A stretch of 64,000 nt of DNA from Chlorokybus atmophyticus. Its lineage: Eukaryota > Streptophyta > Chlorokybophyceae > Chlorokybales > Chlorokybaceae. The stretch is from positions 605,170 to 669,169 of the forward strand of contig RHPI01003389.1 of assembly GCA_009103225.1 (NCBI GenBank), given 5' to 3'. Shown one piece after another: positions 1-11,399 of this stretch; positions within the stretch are counted from its first letter, which is position 1, and every line of letters begins with the position of its first letter. The notes beneath the pieces were generated by a model that saw nothing but the letters and a program-made list of their open reading frames with translations, ran no database searches and was not told the origin of the DNA. The translations under genes were made by a program, and so were the position numbers.

Positions 1-509
1 TTCCCCCCAACTACCGCAAAATTGCATTCGCAGTGTCCGGGCTTCCGCATCAAAAATGCGGCACCATTACAATTGCGGCGGGAAAAGCTTGGACACTGTG
101 ACATTAAATTTACGCATACATATACAAACTTGCTGCTCTCGACCGCCACCGCCCTTGCTGCCGCCTCCGCCGCCGCCCCTAAGCAAGGTCAGCAGAGAGC
201 GACATGCACTTGCTGTTCTCCACCGCCGCCGTCCTTGCCACCGCCGCCGTCCACACTGACCACGCCGCTGCCTAGCCGACGCCGCGGCGGCCGCTCCTGT
301 TTATTAGGCTATTAGGGTTTTTGAATTTTTGACCGTTCAAACGGAACGCCGTTATGAAATTGCAATTCACAGTTTGTTTTCTTTTTAATTGTAATGAACA
401 ATCACAGCGGTCATAGATAGCCCAAGTAGCTCAATCGGCGGTGAGGGATAGCTCCGAGTGGCTCGATCGGCGGTGAGCGATAGCTAGGCTCGGCTATCCC
501 CGATCGTGC
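1..509. other. left flank of the retrotransposon, no gene seen
   Basis: No convincing coding region. Positions 130-300 are CCG-rich low complexity that opens spurious frames. At 426-485 a unit of about 33 bp (core AATCGGCGGTGAG) occurs twice in tandem. The last five bases before the LTR (GTCGC, 510-514) are repeated after the right LTR. Confidence 0.5.
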
Positions 510-514
510 GTCGC
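510..514. repeat. target-site duplication, left copy (GTCGC)
   Basis: Five bases directly before the left LTR. They match 7437-7441 exactly, directly after the right LTR. Five bp is usual for Ty3/gypsy integrases. Confidence 0.93.
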
Positions 515-853
515 TGTAAGGAGAGGGGGTGCTACCTCCTCCCTTTAATCCCCTACCCCAACACCACCACCAGCCACGCCGACCACACCGCCGCCGCCAG
601 GGGCAACTGCCGAAGCAGAAGATCCCCTGGCTATGGCGGCTGCTGCGTTAGCAGTGCCGCCATACAGCTGATAGAGACATGAGACTCATGTCTCATGTCG
701 ATATCAGTGTTACAGTTAAGTAACACTACATTAGGGCCTTAACACGAGGTTAACGGCCCTAATACGGCTTAATTGGCTGTATATACCCGTTGGGACCCTT
801 ATCTAATCCTAAATAAGGGCGGGGAACTTCTATAGAGGTAGCACTCCGTTACA
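515..853 (-). repeat. 3' LTR of the Ty3/gypsy element (339 bp)
   Basis: It has TG...CA ends and is the same length as the copy at 7098-7436. It contains a TATA-like TGTATATAC near 775-783. The LTR is short and moderately GC-rich at its left end. It carries an ATGTCTCATGTCGATATC stretch shared by both copies. Confidence 0.95.
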
Positions 854-868
854 TTCCCCCCCACTTAG
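854..868 (-). other. polypurine tract next to the 3' LTR
   Basis: On the minus strand the bases directly before the 3' LTR read AAGTGGGGGGGAA, a purine run in the position used to prime plus-strand DNA synthesis in LTR elements. Confidence 0.8.
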
Positions 869-976
869 GTTTCAATGTCCTCATTGAAGGGTTAGCAAAG
901 CCCCACCATGAGCACCGAGAACCAAAGCAATGAGAGAACCAGGGCCGAAGCGGTAAAGATGTCCGCCAGCACCCTT

Positions 977-2851
977 TTACCGTCCGCGTGTGGACACAGC
1001 ACTCCAGTACCCCCGAAGAATCTCTTGGCAGTTGGTAAGATTCCTTTCGGGCTCCCACGTGTTGTGCTCAACACCATACCCTTTCCATTTCACCAAGTAA
1101 GACGGCGCGCGTCCGCGTCGAGGCTTACGGTGACTCAGGATTGCTTCCACCTCATACTCGAAAGTATCGTCGCCATCCACTGCAACGGGGGGTGGAGGAG
1201 GTTGAACCCGACCGTCAGAACGGTATGGTTTCAGTACACTCACGTGAAACACATTGTGAATACGTATCGACTTTGGCAAGTCCAAACGATACGCGTGAGT
1301 GCCGACCCGATCAGTTATCTTGAAAGGGCCTATCCAGCGAGGGAAAAACTTGCGGGTACCCACTCCCTTGATGGATACGTTTTTGGTACTTAAAAGCACC
1401 GAACAGCCCACATCGTAGTTGGCCTCTCTACGATGCGCATCAGCTTGGGCTTTTTGTCTGTCTTGCGCTGCGCGCAGACAGTCTTTTGCCAACGCTAACC
1501 TATCCTGCATGGCCGAAGCCATCTCGCGCGCTGCAGGTACGCGAGTCACGTCAGTAGCGGGCAACTTAATGTTCGCAGGACTCAGTGGATGCACTCCGTA
1601 ATTCAAGAAGAACGGAGTCTCCTGCACACTCTCTTGCCATGCATTATTGATCGCAAACTCAGCCATTGGGAGATAAATATCCCAATCACTCTGATTCGGG
1701 CTCACATAATGCCGGATGGTTTCCTCAATCACTTGATTGGCGCGTTCTGTCTGACCATCCGTCTGTGGATGGTAAGCAGTGCTCATGTTCTGCTGAATGT
1801 GTAAGAAGCTGCATAGCGACTTCCAAAACTGAGCCACAAATCGCGGATCGCGATCTGACACGAAGTTGCGGGGCAAGCCATGCAACTTGAACACAGACGC
1901 GACAAAAACCATCGCCAACTCACGGGAGCCTATCTCCATGCGACAAGGGACAATGTGGACCATTTTGGTCAAACGATCCACAAAAACTGCAACCGCAGTG
2001 TGACCTAATGCTGTCTCTGGGAGCTCAGTAACTAAGTCCATACTCACACTTTCCCATTTGCCATCAGGAATAGGCAATGGTCGCAGCAAACCAGCGGGTT
2101 TCTGACGTAACGGCTTATCACGCTGACATTTGTCACACGTGTCCACATACCGTTTTACGTCAACAGGCAACGATGGCCACCAATACAACTGTTGCGCTGC
2201 TTTAACAGTCTTGCGACTGCCAAAGTGCCCAGCGTACGGTGGATCGTGTACATCAGCTATGCATTTCGCACGCAATCCAGCATGGTCAGGTATTACCAAG
2301 CTGCTGCCCACATAATACAAGTTGTCTCGTTTGCTCGGTTTTTGCACGTTGTCCTCTGACGAGAACCATGGGTCAAAAGCATACCCTTGCACAACAGCTT
2401 GCACAAACTCATCATCCGGTGGCAATGTACCGCGCGTCGCAAGCAATTGCGCACGCATAGCTGCCAACAATGATGGACAACGACTCAGAGGATCAGCAAC
2501 ATTGGTTCTGCCTGGCCGGTATACCCACTCAAAGGTAAACCGAGACAGAAACTCATTCCAGCGGGCTTGCCTTCGTGACAAGTTTTGCTGTGTTGAGAAA
2601 TACACCAATGGATTATGATCAGTCACCACTGTGAACTGAACCCCCTCCAAGTAACATCGCCATGTTTCCAGAGCATGTACTATACCAAGCAACTCTTGCT
2701 CGGTGGTAGTGTAATTCACCTCTGCTGGGATGAACTTCCTACTCTCATAAGCACATGGTCTGCCATCTTGCAACAGTACTGCACCACACCCAAGGGTGGA
2801 CGCATCGCTAACCACAGTGAAATGCTTGTCCCAGTTTGGCAATGCCAACAC
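977..2851 (-). pseudogene. retrotransposon pol, 3' part: RNase H, integrase, chromodomain
   Basis: An open frame of 624 codons with no start of its own; it continues the reverse transcriptase frame after a frameshift near 2860. Seen in order: RNase H (VVSDAS with the catalytic Asp, then TTTEQELLGIV and TDHNPLVYF), the integrase HHCC zinc domain (GHFGSRKT...CDKCQRDK), and the integrase core with its D, D, E residues (SMDLVTELP, FVSDRDPRF, PQTDGQTERANQ). A chromodomain ends it (YLVKWKGYG...NTWEPERNL). Chromodomain integrases direct insertion into histone-marked chromatin. This is the best preserved part of the element and has no internal stop. It is called a pseudogene because the upstream frame is broken. 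Confidence 0.93.
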
Positions 2852-2860
2852 TGGAGCAGC

Positions 2861-4738
2861 AAGTCAAAGTTAGCTTCACCTGTTGCATAGCAGCTTCTTG
2901 TTCAGCTGTCCATAAGAATTGAGCATCTTTTCGCAACAGTTTTGTCAAAGGCACCACTACTGTGGAGTACCCCATCATAAACTTGCGAAAGTAGTTTGCC
3001 AACCCCAAGAATGATCGCAGCTGATGGATATTCTTAGGTTGAGGCTAATCCTTTACAACTTGCACTTTGCGAGGGTCAGGTTTCACACCCGCACCGCTCA
3101 CAATGTGCCCCAAGATTGGCAACTCCGTCTTGCAGAAGTCACACTTCGCAAGATTGGCAAACAAGCGATGTGTACGCAGCAAGGCGAACACCGCTTTCAA
3201 GTGCTGCTTATGCTCTTCCTTGGTTTTACTAAAGACAATGATGTCATCCAAGTAAACCATAACATACTTGCCAAGTATGCCACCAAAAATCTTATTCATT
3301 TCCTTCTAAAACACTGCGGGCGCATTAGTCAATCCAAAAGGTAACACTTTGTATTGATAATGGCCCGAAGGTGTTCTGAATGCTGTCTTGTAAACATCAG
3401 AAGATGAATCCGGATTTGATGATACCCACTTGTCAAGTCCAACGTACTAAAGTACGCATTTCTCGACAGGTTATCAAACACATCATCAATCCGGGGCAGC
3501 GGGTATCGATTCTTTACCGTGATCTTGTTCAAAGCACGGTAATCCACACACATGCGCAGCTTTCCATTCTTTTTCATCACAAACAAGATGAGCGCGCCAA
3601 AGGGTGAAGAACTCGGTTCAATCAATCCCTTTTCCAATAACTCTTTGATTTGAGTTTCCATTTCCCCCCCCTCTCGGGGGCTCAGCCTATTTATAGGCCG
3701 AAACGGAGGCTCACTATCAGGAATGAGTGATATTGTGTGTCCGACACCTCGATCAGGAGGTAAGCCTGGCAACTCATCTGAGAACACATCTTGATACTCC
3801 TCAATGATGTCTGCAACACCTTCTATATTTCCTGGCACAAAGTCGTCCGACGACGTCAAGTGTACCAGAAACGCCGGTGTAATTTTGCGCAACGCACGTT
3901 TCACTTGCAGTGCAGTGAGTAGCGCAGGGTCGGTCTGCTTGTGGTCCAAGCTATGTGACCCTTTCACAGACAATGTTACACGCTTACGACCTTTCTGTAC
4001 TGTGCACAAGCGTGCGCCAGTATCTAATGTCATTTTGACATTTTTTCGCCATTCCTGTCCTAATACCACATCAACACCTGATATGTCGATGGATACCACT
4101 ATGAAAGTAAGAGTGGCATGATAATTACCAATCTTTATTTTCAATTTTATATCCCCTTTCACTGGCAACGCACCCCCTGCACCGGCAGCTGAAAATGCTG
4201 AGGGTTTACACGCTATCTTGTTGCGCACAACCCATTGTTCCTCAACGAAGTTGTGTGTTGCACCAGTGTCAATCAAGAACGAACTGTTTACACCTTGCAT
4301 TGTGCCACTAAATGTCCACAACAGAGGTACCACCCATCCTTGAAATGTAGCCAAGAGTCCGTGACTAATGCGAGGGTTGATCAATATGGCTGACAACCGT
4401 ACTGTCCCTGTTTCACGCTTGCTGAATTGCTTCAACACAGACCCTCCGCGAGTATGTTTTAACCATGGGCCACGATACTTTGGCACCATCACCACCATAC
4501 TCAAGGTTCTGTGCTTATTCTGCAACTCAGTCAATGCATGCAACACATCGGTAAGCATGTTGAACTCCACATGTACAAGCACACAAGCATACTCTTCCAC
4601 TTTTTCAACATCAAAGAGTGGCAACTTGTCATGTGCTTGCCATGCGTGTGTCATTACATGCACTTGAGACAGATCATCAAACCAGTTTGCTGCTTGCATC
4701 TCAAGCAACTGGCTATCAACCGCATCTACATCAGTCAC
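2861..4738 (-). pseudogene. retrotransposon pol, 5' part: protease and reverse transcriptase
   Basis: The same minus-strand frame as gag. Seen: an aspartic protease with [10 protein letters not shown], and a reverse transcriptase with [31 protein letters not shown] and the catalytic MVYLDDIIVFS. Breaks: a one-base shift near 3405-3412 just after GYHQIR; an in-frame TAG near 3300 where the family has Gln; an in-frame TAG near 3045 where the family has Trp in KDWP; and a shift near 2860 just before the RNase H segment. Each break falls in an otherwise recognisable motif, so the ancestral protein was ordinary. Confidence 0.9.
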
Positions 4739-4747
4739 GGCGTAATC

Positions 4748-6202
4748 CTATTCAACCTTCTTGGCCTTGCCCTTCTTGGCGGGGCAGTTCTTCGCAATGT
4801 GGCCCGGCTGGTGACAGACGTAACAGGTGCGAACCGCAGCGGGTGTAGCACCACCAGCAGATGTGCCACCGGTTGGAGGCGTGAATGTCTTCGCCTTCTT
4901 TGCCGTATGCGCACTCGGCTGAGGGTAACGCTTTCCTCCCACCCCGTGCGGCTTGGCCGCAGCTGCCACATGTGCCTTTTCCTGCACCGCCGTGTCATCA
5001 CTGTACAAATACACGCTCAGCTTCTGCAGCTGGGCCAAGTCCTCAGGAACTCAAGGAAGTCCCGTTGCCGTGTTGTACTGCAACTGATCGCGCACACGCG
5101 CATCCAAGCCGCGTTTGTACAACTCAAATTGCTCAGCCTTGTTCATGGGCATGAGGCCACTGTTCACGCGGCCCACCAACGCTTGGAACTCCTGCAGATA
5201 GACTGAAGCCGTCCTGCCATTCTGTCGCAGCTTGTTGAGCTTGTTGCGAGCCTGAGTAGCTGGATCCATGCCACCATAGCGCTCCACAAGGAACTTGAAT
5301 AGTGCCTCCACTGTCTTAGCCGCACCATCCTCTGTCTGCCTCGCCCACTCGGCGAGAGCGTCAGATGGCATGAGCAACTCAGCAACAGCAATGTGCTCAC
5401 CAACTGGGCGCTTCAGTGCTGTCAAATAGTGCTCAACAGTGACCACCCAATCATGGATGCTGACACTGCCGTTGAGCTTGAACTTCTCAGGCTTGTTCAG
5501 TGCTGTAACCGGCAGCCCCGCTGATGCACCAGCTGCTGAAGTAGCACCCGCCACCTGTTGGCGCTCGGCCACCAACTCAGACTACATAGCATCAAGGCGT
5601 GCCGTCAACTGCACCCGGCCAGTCAACTTGTCTTCCAAGTTAGGTCCCAAGTACCAGAACACGTCCTTGCAACGCTGTGAGGTTTCCACTCCCAAGTTGG
5701 CCAAAGCCTCAAACGCCATTCGCTTGCCTTGGTAAGGGAGAGGCTTATCATATACGGTCATGATAGCAGCCACCTTTGGATCACCTTGCACAAGTGGCGG
5801 GATGTTGTTCGTCAGCTCATGCTCGAGCACCATCTCCTTGCTTGCACGAGGGAGTGTGGCAAAGTCTGTCTCATAGCCATCACGAACCGTCTGCGCCCAT
5901 GCATCCCACGTTTCCTGACGAAGCTGAGGGTGGGCAGCAAGTAGAGCCTTACGCTCTGACGCATACTTCTCAATGGCCCCGCCAATGACACTCTGTGTGT
6001 CCACTGCAGCTGGTCCACTTTGAGAAGACTGGTTGGGAGAAGCTTCGCTGTCTTGCTGAGCTCCTTCCTTCTCACTGTCAGTAAGCTTATAGCTTTCACT
6101 CGTGTCCGAGTCCTTCACTTCCTCATCACTAGATGGCTCATATGATGTTGACTTCTCAGGCACAGAAGCATAGCCCACACCGTCCTCTCCATGGTCAGAC
6201 AT
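4748..6202 (-). pseudogene. retrotransposon gag with CCHC zinc knuckle, two or three in-frame stops
   Basis: The first ATG of the frame (MSDHGEDG, at 6202) opens an acidic, Ser/Glu-rich N-terminus. The central Ty3-type gag domain follows (WVVTVEHYLT...LAEWARQ...LVERYGGMDPATQARNKLN), then a zinc knuckle CYVCHQPGHIAKNC and a Lys-rich tail. All three pieces are in one frame, separated by TAG at 5582-5584 and TGA at 5051-5053. A TAG at 4748-4750 separates gag from protease in the same frame. The first two look like CAG-to-TAG and CGA-to-TGA changes. The third could be a genuine gag stop. Confidence 0.88.
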
Positions 6203-6259
6203 CTGCCCAAGGATACACGCCGTCAATACTGGAAGTTTGCAAGTGCACAAACACACAAG

Positions 6260-7080
6260 TTGTGCACTTCAAAAGTGACAAAATCCACTGATTTTTCCTC
6301 GTCAAGTTTCAAGTGCTTAACGTGAAGTATTCAGCCCAAAGAAGAGCTCTCCACACACCTCTCAACTAGATACTTGCTTTGAAACAAACCGCACGCGAAT
6401 CCACGCGGCGGTTCACAAGCTATAGCCACTCAAAGTTTTCACTTTGTACAACTCAGCTCAACTCACAATTGCAATTGACACACAAGGTGCCAAAATCTCG
6501 TTGAATCAGCCCTACAGGCCAATATCGACAAGTTGTGAGTCGTGAGTTTGATATCGGCCGCTCAGAATGACTCTGGCGGCCTCACCGCACTGACTGGCGG
6601 TCGGAATAGCCGATATTGCCACCGGACTGCCCCACAAAGGTTGATAATGTAAAAACCACTTCAAACCCTTCACACCACCACGAATCCACGTGGTGGCAAT
6701 GTCCCAGGCACACACAAGTGTTTATAATAATATAAAGTACTATGTGATGTGCTGGATATGCAATGCCTAGAGGAGAAAGCCTGAATGGCCGCCTCCCCTA
6801 ACAGCAAGCTAGGCTAGGCCAGGGCGACTAGGCTAGGCTAGGCCAAGCAAGCAAGTAAGCAAGGCTAAGCTAAGCTAAGCTACACCAGCAGCAGCGTTAT
6901 GCACAACAACAACAACAACAACTAACACCACTACCCACCCTAACTTGTGGGTAGCTAAGCTAGCGCCGCCGCCGCCGTTGCCGCCGCTGCTGCGTCGCCT
7001 GCTGCGTCGCCTACTGCCAATAGTTGCCGCCGCTACTGCGCCGCCAGAGCCGCCGGCGCCTCCCACAGACCCCTCGCCGT
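6260..7080 (-). other. 5' untranslated leader of the Ty3/gypsy element
   Basis: Between the primer site and the gag start. It contains low-complexity AAGCTAGGCTAGGCC repeats (6810-6885), a CAA run and a GCC-rich tract (6960-7070). No coding potential was recognised. Confidence 0.6.
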
Positions 7081-7097
7081 CCTTGCTCCGATACCAA
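7081..7097 (-). other. primer-binding site, tRNA-iMet type
   Basis: Read on the minus strand directly after the 5' LTR is TTGGTATCGGAGCAAGG. It matches the plant retrotransposon initiator-Met primer-site pattern TGGTATCAGAGC with one difference in the core. Confidence 0.88.
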
Positions 7098-7436
7098 TGT
7101 AAGGAGAGGGGGTGCTACCTCCTCCCTTTAATCCCCTACCCCGACACCACCACCAGCCACGCCAACCACACCGCCGCCGCCAGGGGCAACCGCCGAAGCA
7201 GAAGATCCCCTGGCTATGGCGGCTGCTGCGTTAGCAGTGCCGCCATACAGCTAATATCGACATGAGACCCATGTCTCATGTCGATATCAGTGTTACAGTT
7301 AAGTAACACTACATTAGGGCCTTAACACTAGGTTAACGGCCCTAATACGGCTTAATTGGCTGTATATACCCGTTGGGACCCTTATTTAATCCTAAATAAG
7401 GGCGGGGAACCTGTATAGAGGTAGCACTCCGTTACA
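7098..7436 (-). repeat. 5' LTR of the Ty3/gypsy element (339 bp)
   Basis: It pairs with 515-853 at equal length and about 97 per cent identity by eye. It is followed by the right copy of the target duplication (GTCGC, 7437-7441). It carries the promoter for the minus-strand transcript. Confidence 0.95.
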
Positions 7437-7441
7437 GTCGC

Positions 7442-7775
7442 GTCCCAAGGAGTGCCAAGGTCTCCTGAAGGCAAGGTGTATATTGGGCAAACCAAAAACC
7501 TAATACGAAGGTTTCATGAGCATAGACGTCATCCACCACGCAAGATGCTCAAAGTTTTAGACTCACCCCAACCTTTTGCAAACCAAATCGAGATGCGCTC
7601 ATAAGGGTGGGCCATTATCAAGGACCAGCTAAACACAATGAAAACCAAATTCATTCAGGAGTACGATTCACGTGGACCGAATGGTTACAATGTAGACCAA
7701 GGTAACCCATCTATGTTCAAGGCATTTTGGGCTCGATGGCGTAAAAACCCTCACTTTCGTAAACGTAAGCATTAA
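7442..7775 (+). pseudogene. GIY-YIG endonuclease-like remnant interrupted by the Ty3 insertion
   Basis: One plus-strand frame reads GKVYIGQTKNLIRRFHEH, the GIY-YIG core with the catalytic Arg spacing. After an in-frame TAA at 7602-7604 it continues in the same frame with KTKFIQEYDSRGPNGYN and ends at TAA 7773-7775 in a basic tail. The second half matches the usual C-terminal part of small GIY-YIG modules (a Glu/Tyr helix, then GYN). The retrotransposon sits directly upstream, so the 5' part may be lost or lie left of 510. GIY-YIG domains occur in Penelope-like elements, homing nucleases and free-standing nucleases, and which one this was cannot be told. Confidence 0.7.
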
Positions 7776-8108
7776 CAAAGTATACATAGTAATAAACCGA
7801 CATACTGCCGATACAAAACTTGCAACGTGTTGTACATGTGTGTAGTGCATGATGATCTTGTATGTAATGAACAAAATAATCTCCTTATACAAACACAAGA
7901 AGGCAAAATACCAGGATAAATGCATACAAATTTATGTAAATAACAAAGTATACATAGTAATAAACCGACATACTGCCGATACAAAACTTGCAACGTGTTG
8001 TACATGTGTGTAGTGCATGATGATCTTGTATGTAATGAACAAAATAATCTCCTTATACAAACACAAGAAGGCAAAATACCAGGATAAATGCATACAAATT
8101 TATGTAAA
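7773..8108. repeat. tandem duplication, 168-bp unit x 2
   Basis: 7773-7940 and 7941-8108 are the same AT-rich unit, beginning TAACAAAGTATACATAG and ending TTTATGTAAA. By eye they are identical or nearly so, which indicates a recent duplication. The unit starts at the stop codon of the GIY-YIG remnant. Confidence 0.93.
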
Positions 8109-8540
8109 TAAATCTCTTTATAAATATTAACATATACACACATAGATAGATCAAGACCATATTTTAAATAAAGATCATACCTATCTGCCTATCTATATAT
8201 AAATATATAAATAGATAGATAAAGACCATATATATACATACATACATATATATATATATATATGCATCGCTCTTATATACATTTATATGTTTGTAAATGT
8301 ATGTATTTACAATATATATAGCGCTTATTTAATATAGATATACCAGGTACATGGCTGTATATGTATTTTTTTAAGTTGTACATACACCCTTAGAAGTATA
8401 TATGCTCCATCAAACCGACGTCGCACCACCACCGCACCTCAACGGCACCACCGTCGCACCTTTATCGTACTTCCATCGCACCGTCATCGCACCGAGATTG
8501 CACACCGCCGTCGCACTGCAATAGCCTTCACGTCGCAACA
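8109..8540. repeat. AT-rich microsatellites and CACCGTCGCAC-type repeats
   Basis: 8130-8330 holds TA, GATA and CATA simple repeats. 8415-8515 holds a degenerate array of the GTCGCACC(A/T)CC type. No coding region was seen. Confidence 0.75.
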
Positions 8541-8865
8541 ATTGCGACATTATTTACATAGGTTACTTTGAACGATAAACCAATGAACTACGTGAAACAT
8601 ATGTATGTATTAGAACATAAATTTATGAAAACATTCAGAGTTGATTATGTTAATATTTTGGCTTGTAAAAGAGCAGCATTGCAAAATGACCCAATCATAA
8701 GAGAAAATAAGCTCAATGCCCATACAATAGGTTGATTCATAACATCATATACAATACTTATTTCAAGAAATGAATTGACATGTAGCATGACAGGCACCAC
8801 TAGCAACAAGCTACAGCTAAAACAAAAACAAAGTGACAACACCTAACAAATCCACACCACGTAAA

Positions 8866-10600
8866 TTACCGTATCAACTTCACCATCATATGTAACAAGA
8901 TACGCTTGATCTGCAGAAACAACATGACAAAATAGGCAAGCAATAGAATAGCAACCTTTTTATTTACAAACAATCAACAACACTCGCCAAAATACCTCAA
9001 GTTTGTATTTTTTATGGCCTTGCGGTAAGGCACGTAGCTCGTGTGTCAACTTCAAACATTGCTCAGCACTCACCGGAGCAACAAAATCTATGGCCATCTT
9101 GATACAAGGCTGTTAAGAAATATACTAGTAAACAATGAAATAATGGCCAATAATGCAACACAACGCTCATTAACCTTGAGGTTTCGCACTTGATGCGGAC
9201 ACCCAACAGGTATGAAGACAGCATCTCCCTCGTATTGGATAATTCGCCAAGGCACAACACCTTCAATTAATTAGCTTAACTATTGCACAGACACCAAGTA
9301 ATACATGACTTACCATGCTGTTGTCAAAGATTTTGCATGTGTTCCACTTTTAAGTAGATCCTTTCATCGTAAAAAGATTAACCACCTAATAGATTAACGA
9401 ACAAATTACACGCAATGCAAATCGCTGCTACACCAATTACATGAGTTCAATGATCAAATAAACAAGCATGATTCATGGGTGGTGGTGCTGAGGTCTCACC
9501 ACTACACAATGCTACACACCTTCTCATAGAGCCATTCCATTACATTACATTGGTCCTGGAACTTGTGCAAGTTGTCCATCACGTAAGAATGCAACTTGTT
9601 CATGTCCTCTCCTTGAAAATGTCCCACGCAGCTCCTCCAATATCCACCTAACCAAGTAGCGCACTCAGGTGGAAACAAGCACGTGCAAACTCACATCACC
9701 ATAACCACATACCTGATATTGCATTTTTTGTTTCCTCAACAATTGGGTAGGTGCTTTTGCAGTCTAGCCATAAGGATCGCAGGTAGACGATAAACATTCA
9801 CCTGAACATAATTCTTTGCTTGCACGCAATACAAAGAACATATACCAATCAAGCTATACACTTACTGCATTAAACAAATCCATATAAAGATGAGTGACTG
9901 AATTGGCTAAGTCCAACTCTTCTGCACACCCCCGTAAGCGATATAAAAATTCGTGTCCAGGTTAGCAGGTATTTGATCCTGAAAGCAATAACATCCGTTC
10001 AAGCAACATTGACACATGTCAATAAACTTCAAGAACATAGCAAAGGCAAATTGTTTGCTATATTGTCATTGCCCTGGTTGGGGTGGGTGTACTCGTTGAA
10101 AGGCAACATCTGGATAAAATCCTTGATATGCTCTTGCAACATCCTTGAAGCAAGCCTGTAGCAATTACCAGCAACACACATGCATTCTTATTAACACACG
10201 TGTTTACAACATATACAATATCCCAATATAATGCACATGCAATCATCACACCACATTACCTTTGTGGGCCAGTCTTTCATTTTATGGAACGTGCGAACGC
10301 TGCCGTCATCCTTCCACCACCCGCCACAAAAAAACCACGAAAGAATTTAAAAGCTGTCACATGCATCAGAACATGACACATACACATGTACTGCAATGCT
10401 ACATGGCTACACATATCACCACACATGCCAACACACATATACCTCACAAAAACCATCACAATCCAAGATTATGAGTTTAGGGGAAGTGCGACCAATCTCG
10501 CGACTCAGGCTACTGGCAATCCACTTCTCGTTGTCCACCACAATATTCTTAACCACAACAGGTTCACCTCGTCGCCAAAGGAACTGGAAGTTTTCTTAAC
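8866..10600 (-). pseudogene. JMJ25/KDM3-type JmjC histone demethylase, decayed
   Basis: Minus-strand pieces in the order of plant JMJ25 proteins: RRGEPVVVKNI and LIILDCDGFCE (about 10600-10470); KFFRG and GSVRTFHKMKDWPTK (about 10350-10263); HIKDFIQMLPFNEYTHP (about 10155-10060); NFYIAYGG then AEELDLANSVTHLYMDL (about 9960-9870); WDIF and EDMNKLHSYVMDNL (about 9640-9523); VEHMQNL (about 9385-9314). The best exons follow: 9175-9260 ([20 protein letters not shown]), 8996-9109 ([17 protein letters not shown]) and 8866-8910 (stop TAA). Family enzymes use Fe(II) and 2-oxoglutarate to remove H3K9 methyl groups. Breaks: TGA after VEHMQNL, a shift after WDIF, and shifts at a G5 and a T7 run. The homopolymer shifts could also be base-calling errors, so a live gene is not excluded. 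Confidence 0.78.
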
Positions 10601-11390
10601 CCTATTTATCTACATACACTGTTTAGAACATGGCCAACACCATCATGTGGAATTACACAACTCACTTTTATTGCTTCAAAGTGGGTTGCCAGACTTCGTA
10701 TTCCCATGGATGGCATAAGTAGACCATAAATGCACTACACATGGAACACCCGCTAACAACACATTGACACACAAAAAGCACTTCACAACGCTTAAACAAT
10801 GCTTCATAGTAACTGCAGCATGGTTGAAGGTCTAATACACAATAACACCCCTGCACATGCCCACGAAATGTCACCGATAATGGCCACAAGACACATGTAT
10901 TAGCATCAACAACACATGATATACTTGTATGCACAGCGAAACACCCGGCCCTCCCATTCTTGAGTACACAAGCTGCAAGGCTACATTGCACACGCGCGAT
11001 ACTGTTATCAACAATAAATACCATGACACGACATGAACAACCTTAAGCACACCAATTCTCCTGCTCATTAATACTACCAAAGGCCGTAGGTGCAAATTAA
11101 TTTGATCAATGACACTGGTCCGGTAAGTTGGGCCCAATATCATATGATTGGTCCACCGAAATATATGAAAGCAAGGCTAATATATGCGGTGTTTTAATAC
11201 ATGCTTGGGTTACCGTAAGTAGGGTATTATTGTTTACTGTGCTGCATGTTAGGTGTTGTGCGCTGTCAGCTCGCTGCGTCTTATTGCTGTGTATTGGTAG
11301 CCCTGCTTTTTAGTGACCTTCGCTCATTACATGGCGCCTTCCCGAGACAAGCAGCATGCTGTGCGCTGTGCAGCAATTATGGCGAAAAGC
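10601..11390. other. no gene recognised
   Basis: AT-rich. The minus strand around 10690-10790 encodes a Cys-rich stretch (CQCVVSGCSMC) that could be an upstream exon of the JmjC gene, whose relatives carry N-terminal zinc domains. This is not supported further. Confidence 0.3.
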
Positions 11391-11399
11391 AATTTTGAA

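Larger units (their letters stand above)
515..7436 (-). mobile_element. Ty3/gypsy chromovirus retrotransposon, complete but decayed
   Basis: An LTR retrotransposon read on the minus strand. It is bounded by two 339-bp LTRs that start TGTAAGG and end GTTACA on the plus strand, and flanked by the perfect 5-bp target duplication GTCGC (510-514 and 7437-7441). In element order come the 5' LTR (7098-7436), a tRNA-iMet-like primer site, gag with a zinc knuckle, protease, reverse transcriptase, RNase H, integrase with a C-terminal chromodomain, a purine tract and the 3' LTR (515-853). This domain order and the chromodomain define a Ty3/gypsy chromovirus. By eye the LTRs differ at about 11 of 339 sites, mostly transitions, so the insertion is not recent. 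The coding region has several in-frame stops and at least two frameshifts, so this copy is not autonomous as it stands. Confidence 0.96.

Noticed and set aside
22-315. 97-codon plus-strand frame rich in Pro, Ala and Arg
   Set aside because: CCG/GCC low-complexity composition, no motif, and overlapping open frames of the same kind.
4748-5584. Reassigned stop codons (TAG or TGA as sense) suggested by the single gag-pol frame with internal stops
   Set aside because: Intact genes in the window end at TAG (PRMT4), TGA (CDC25, SPA) and show no internal TAG or TGA. The retrotransposon stops are better explained by decay.
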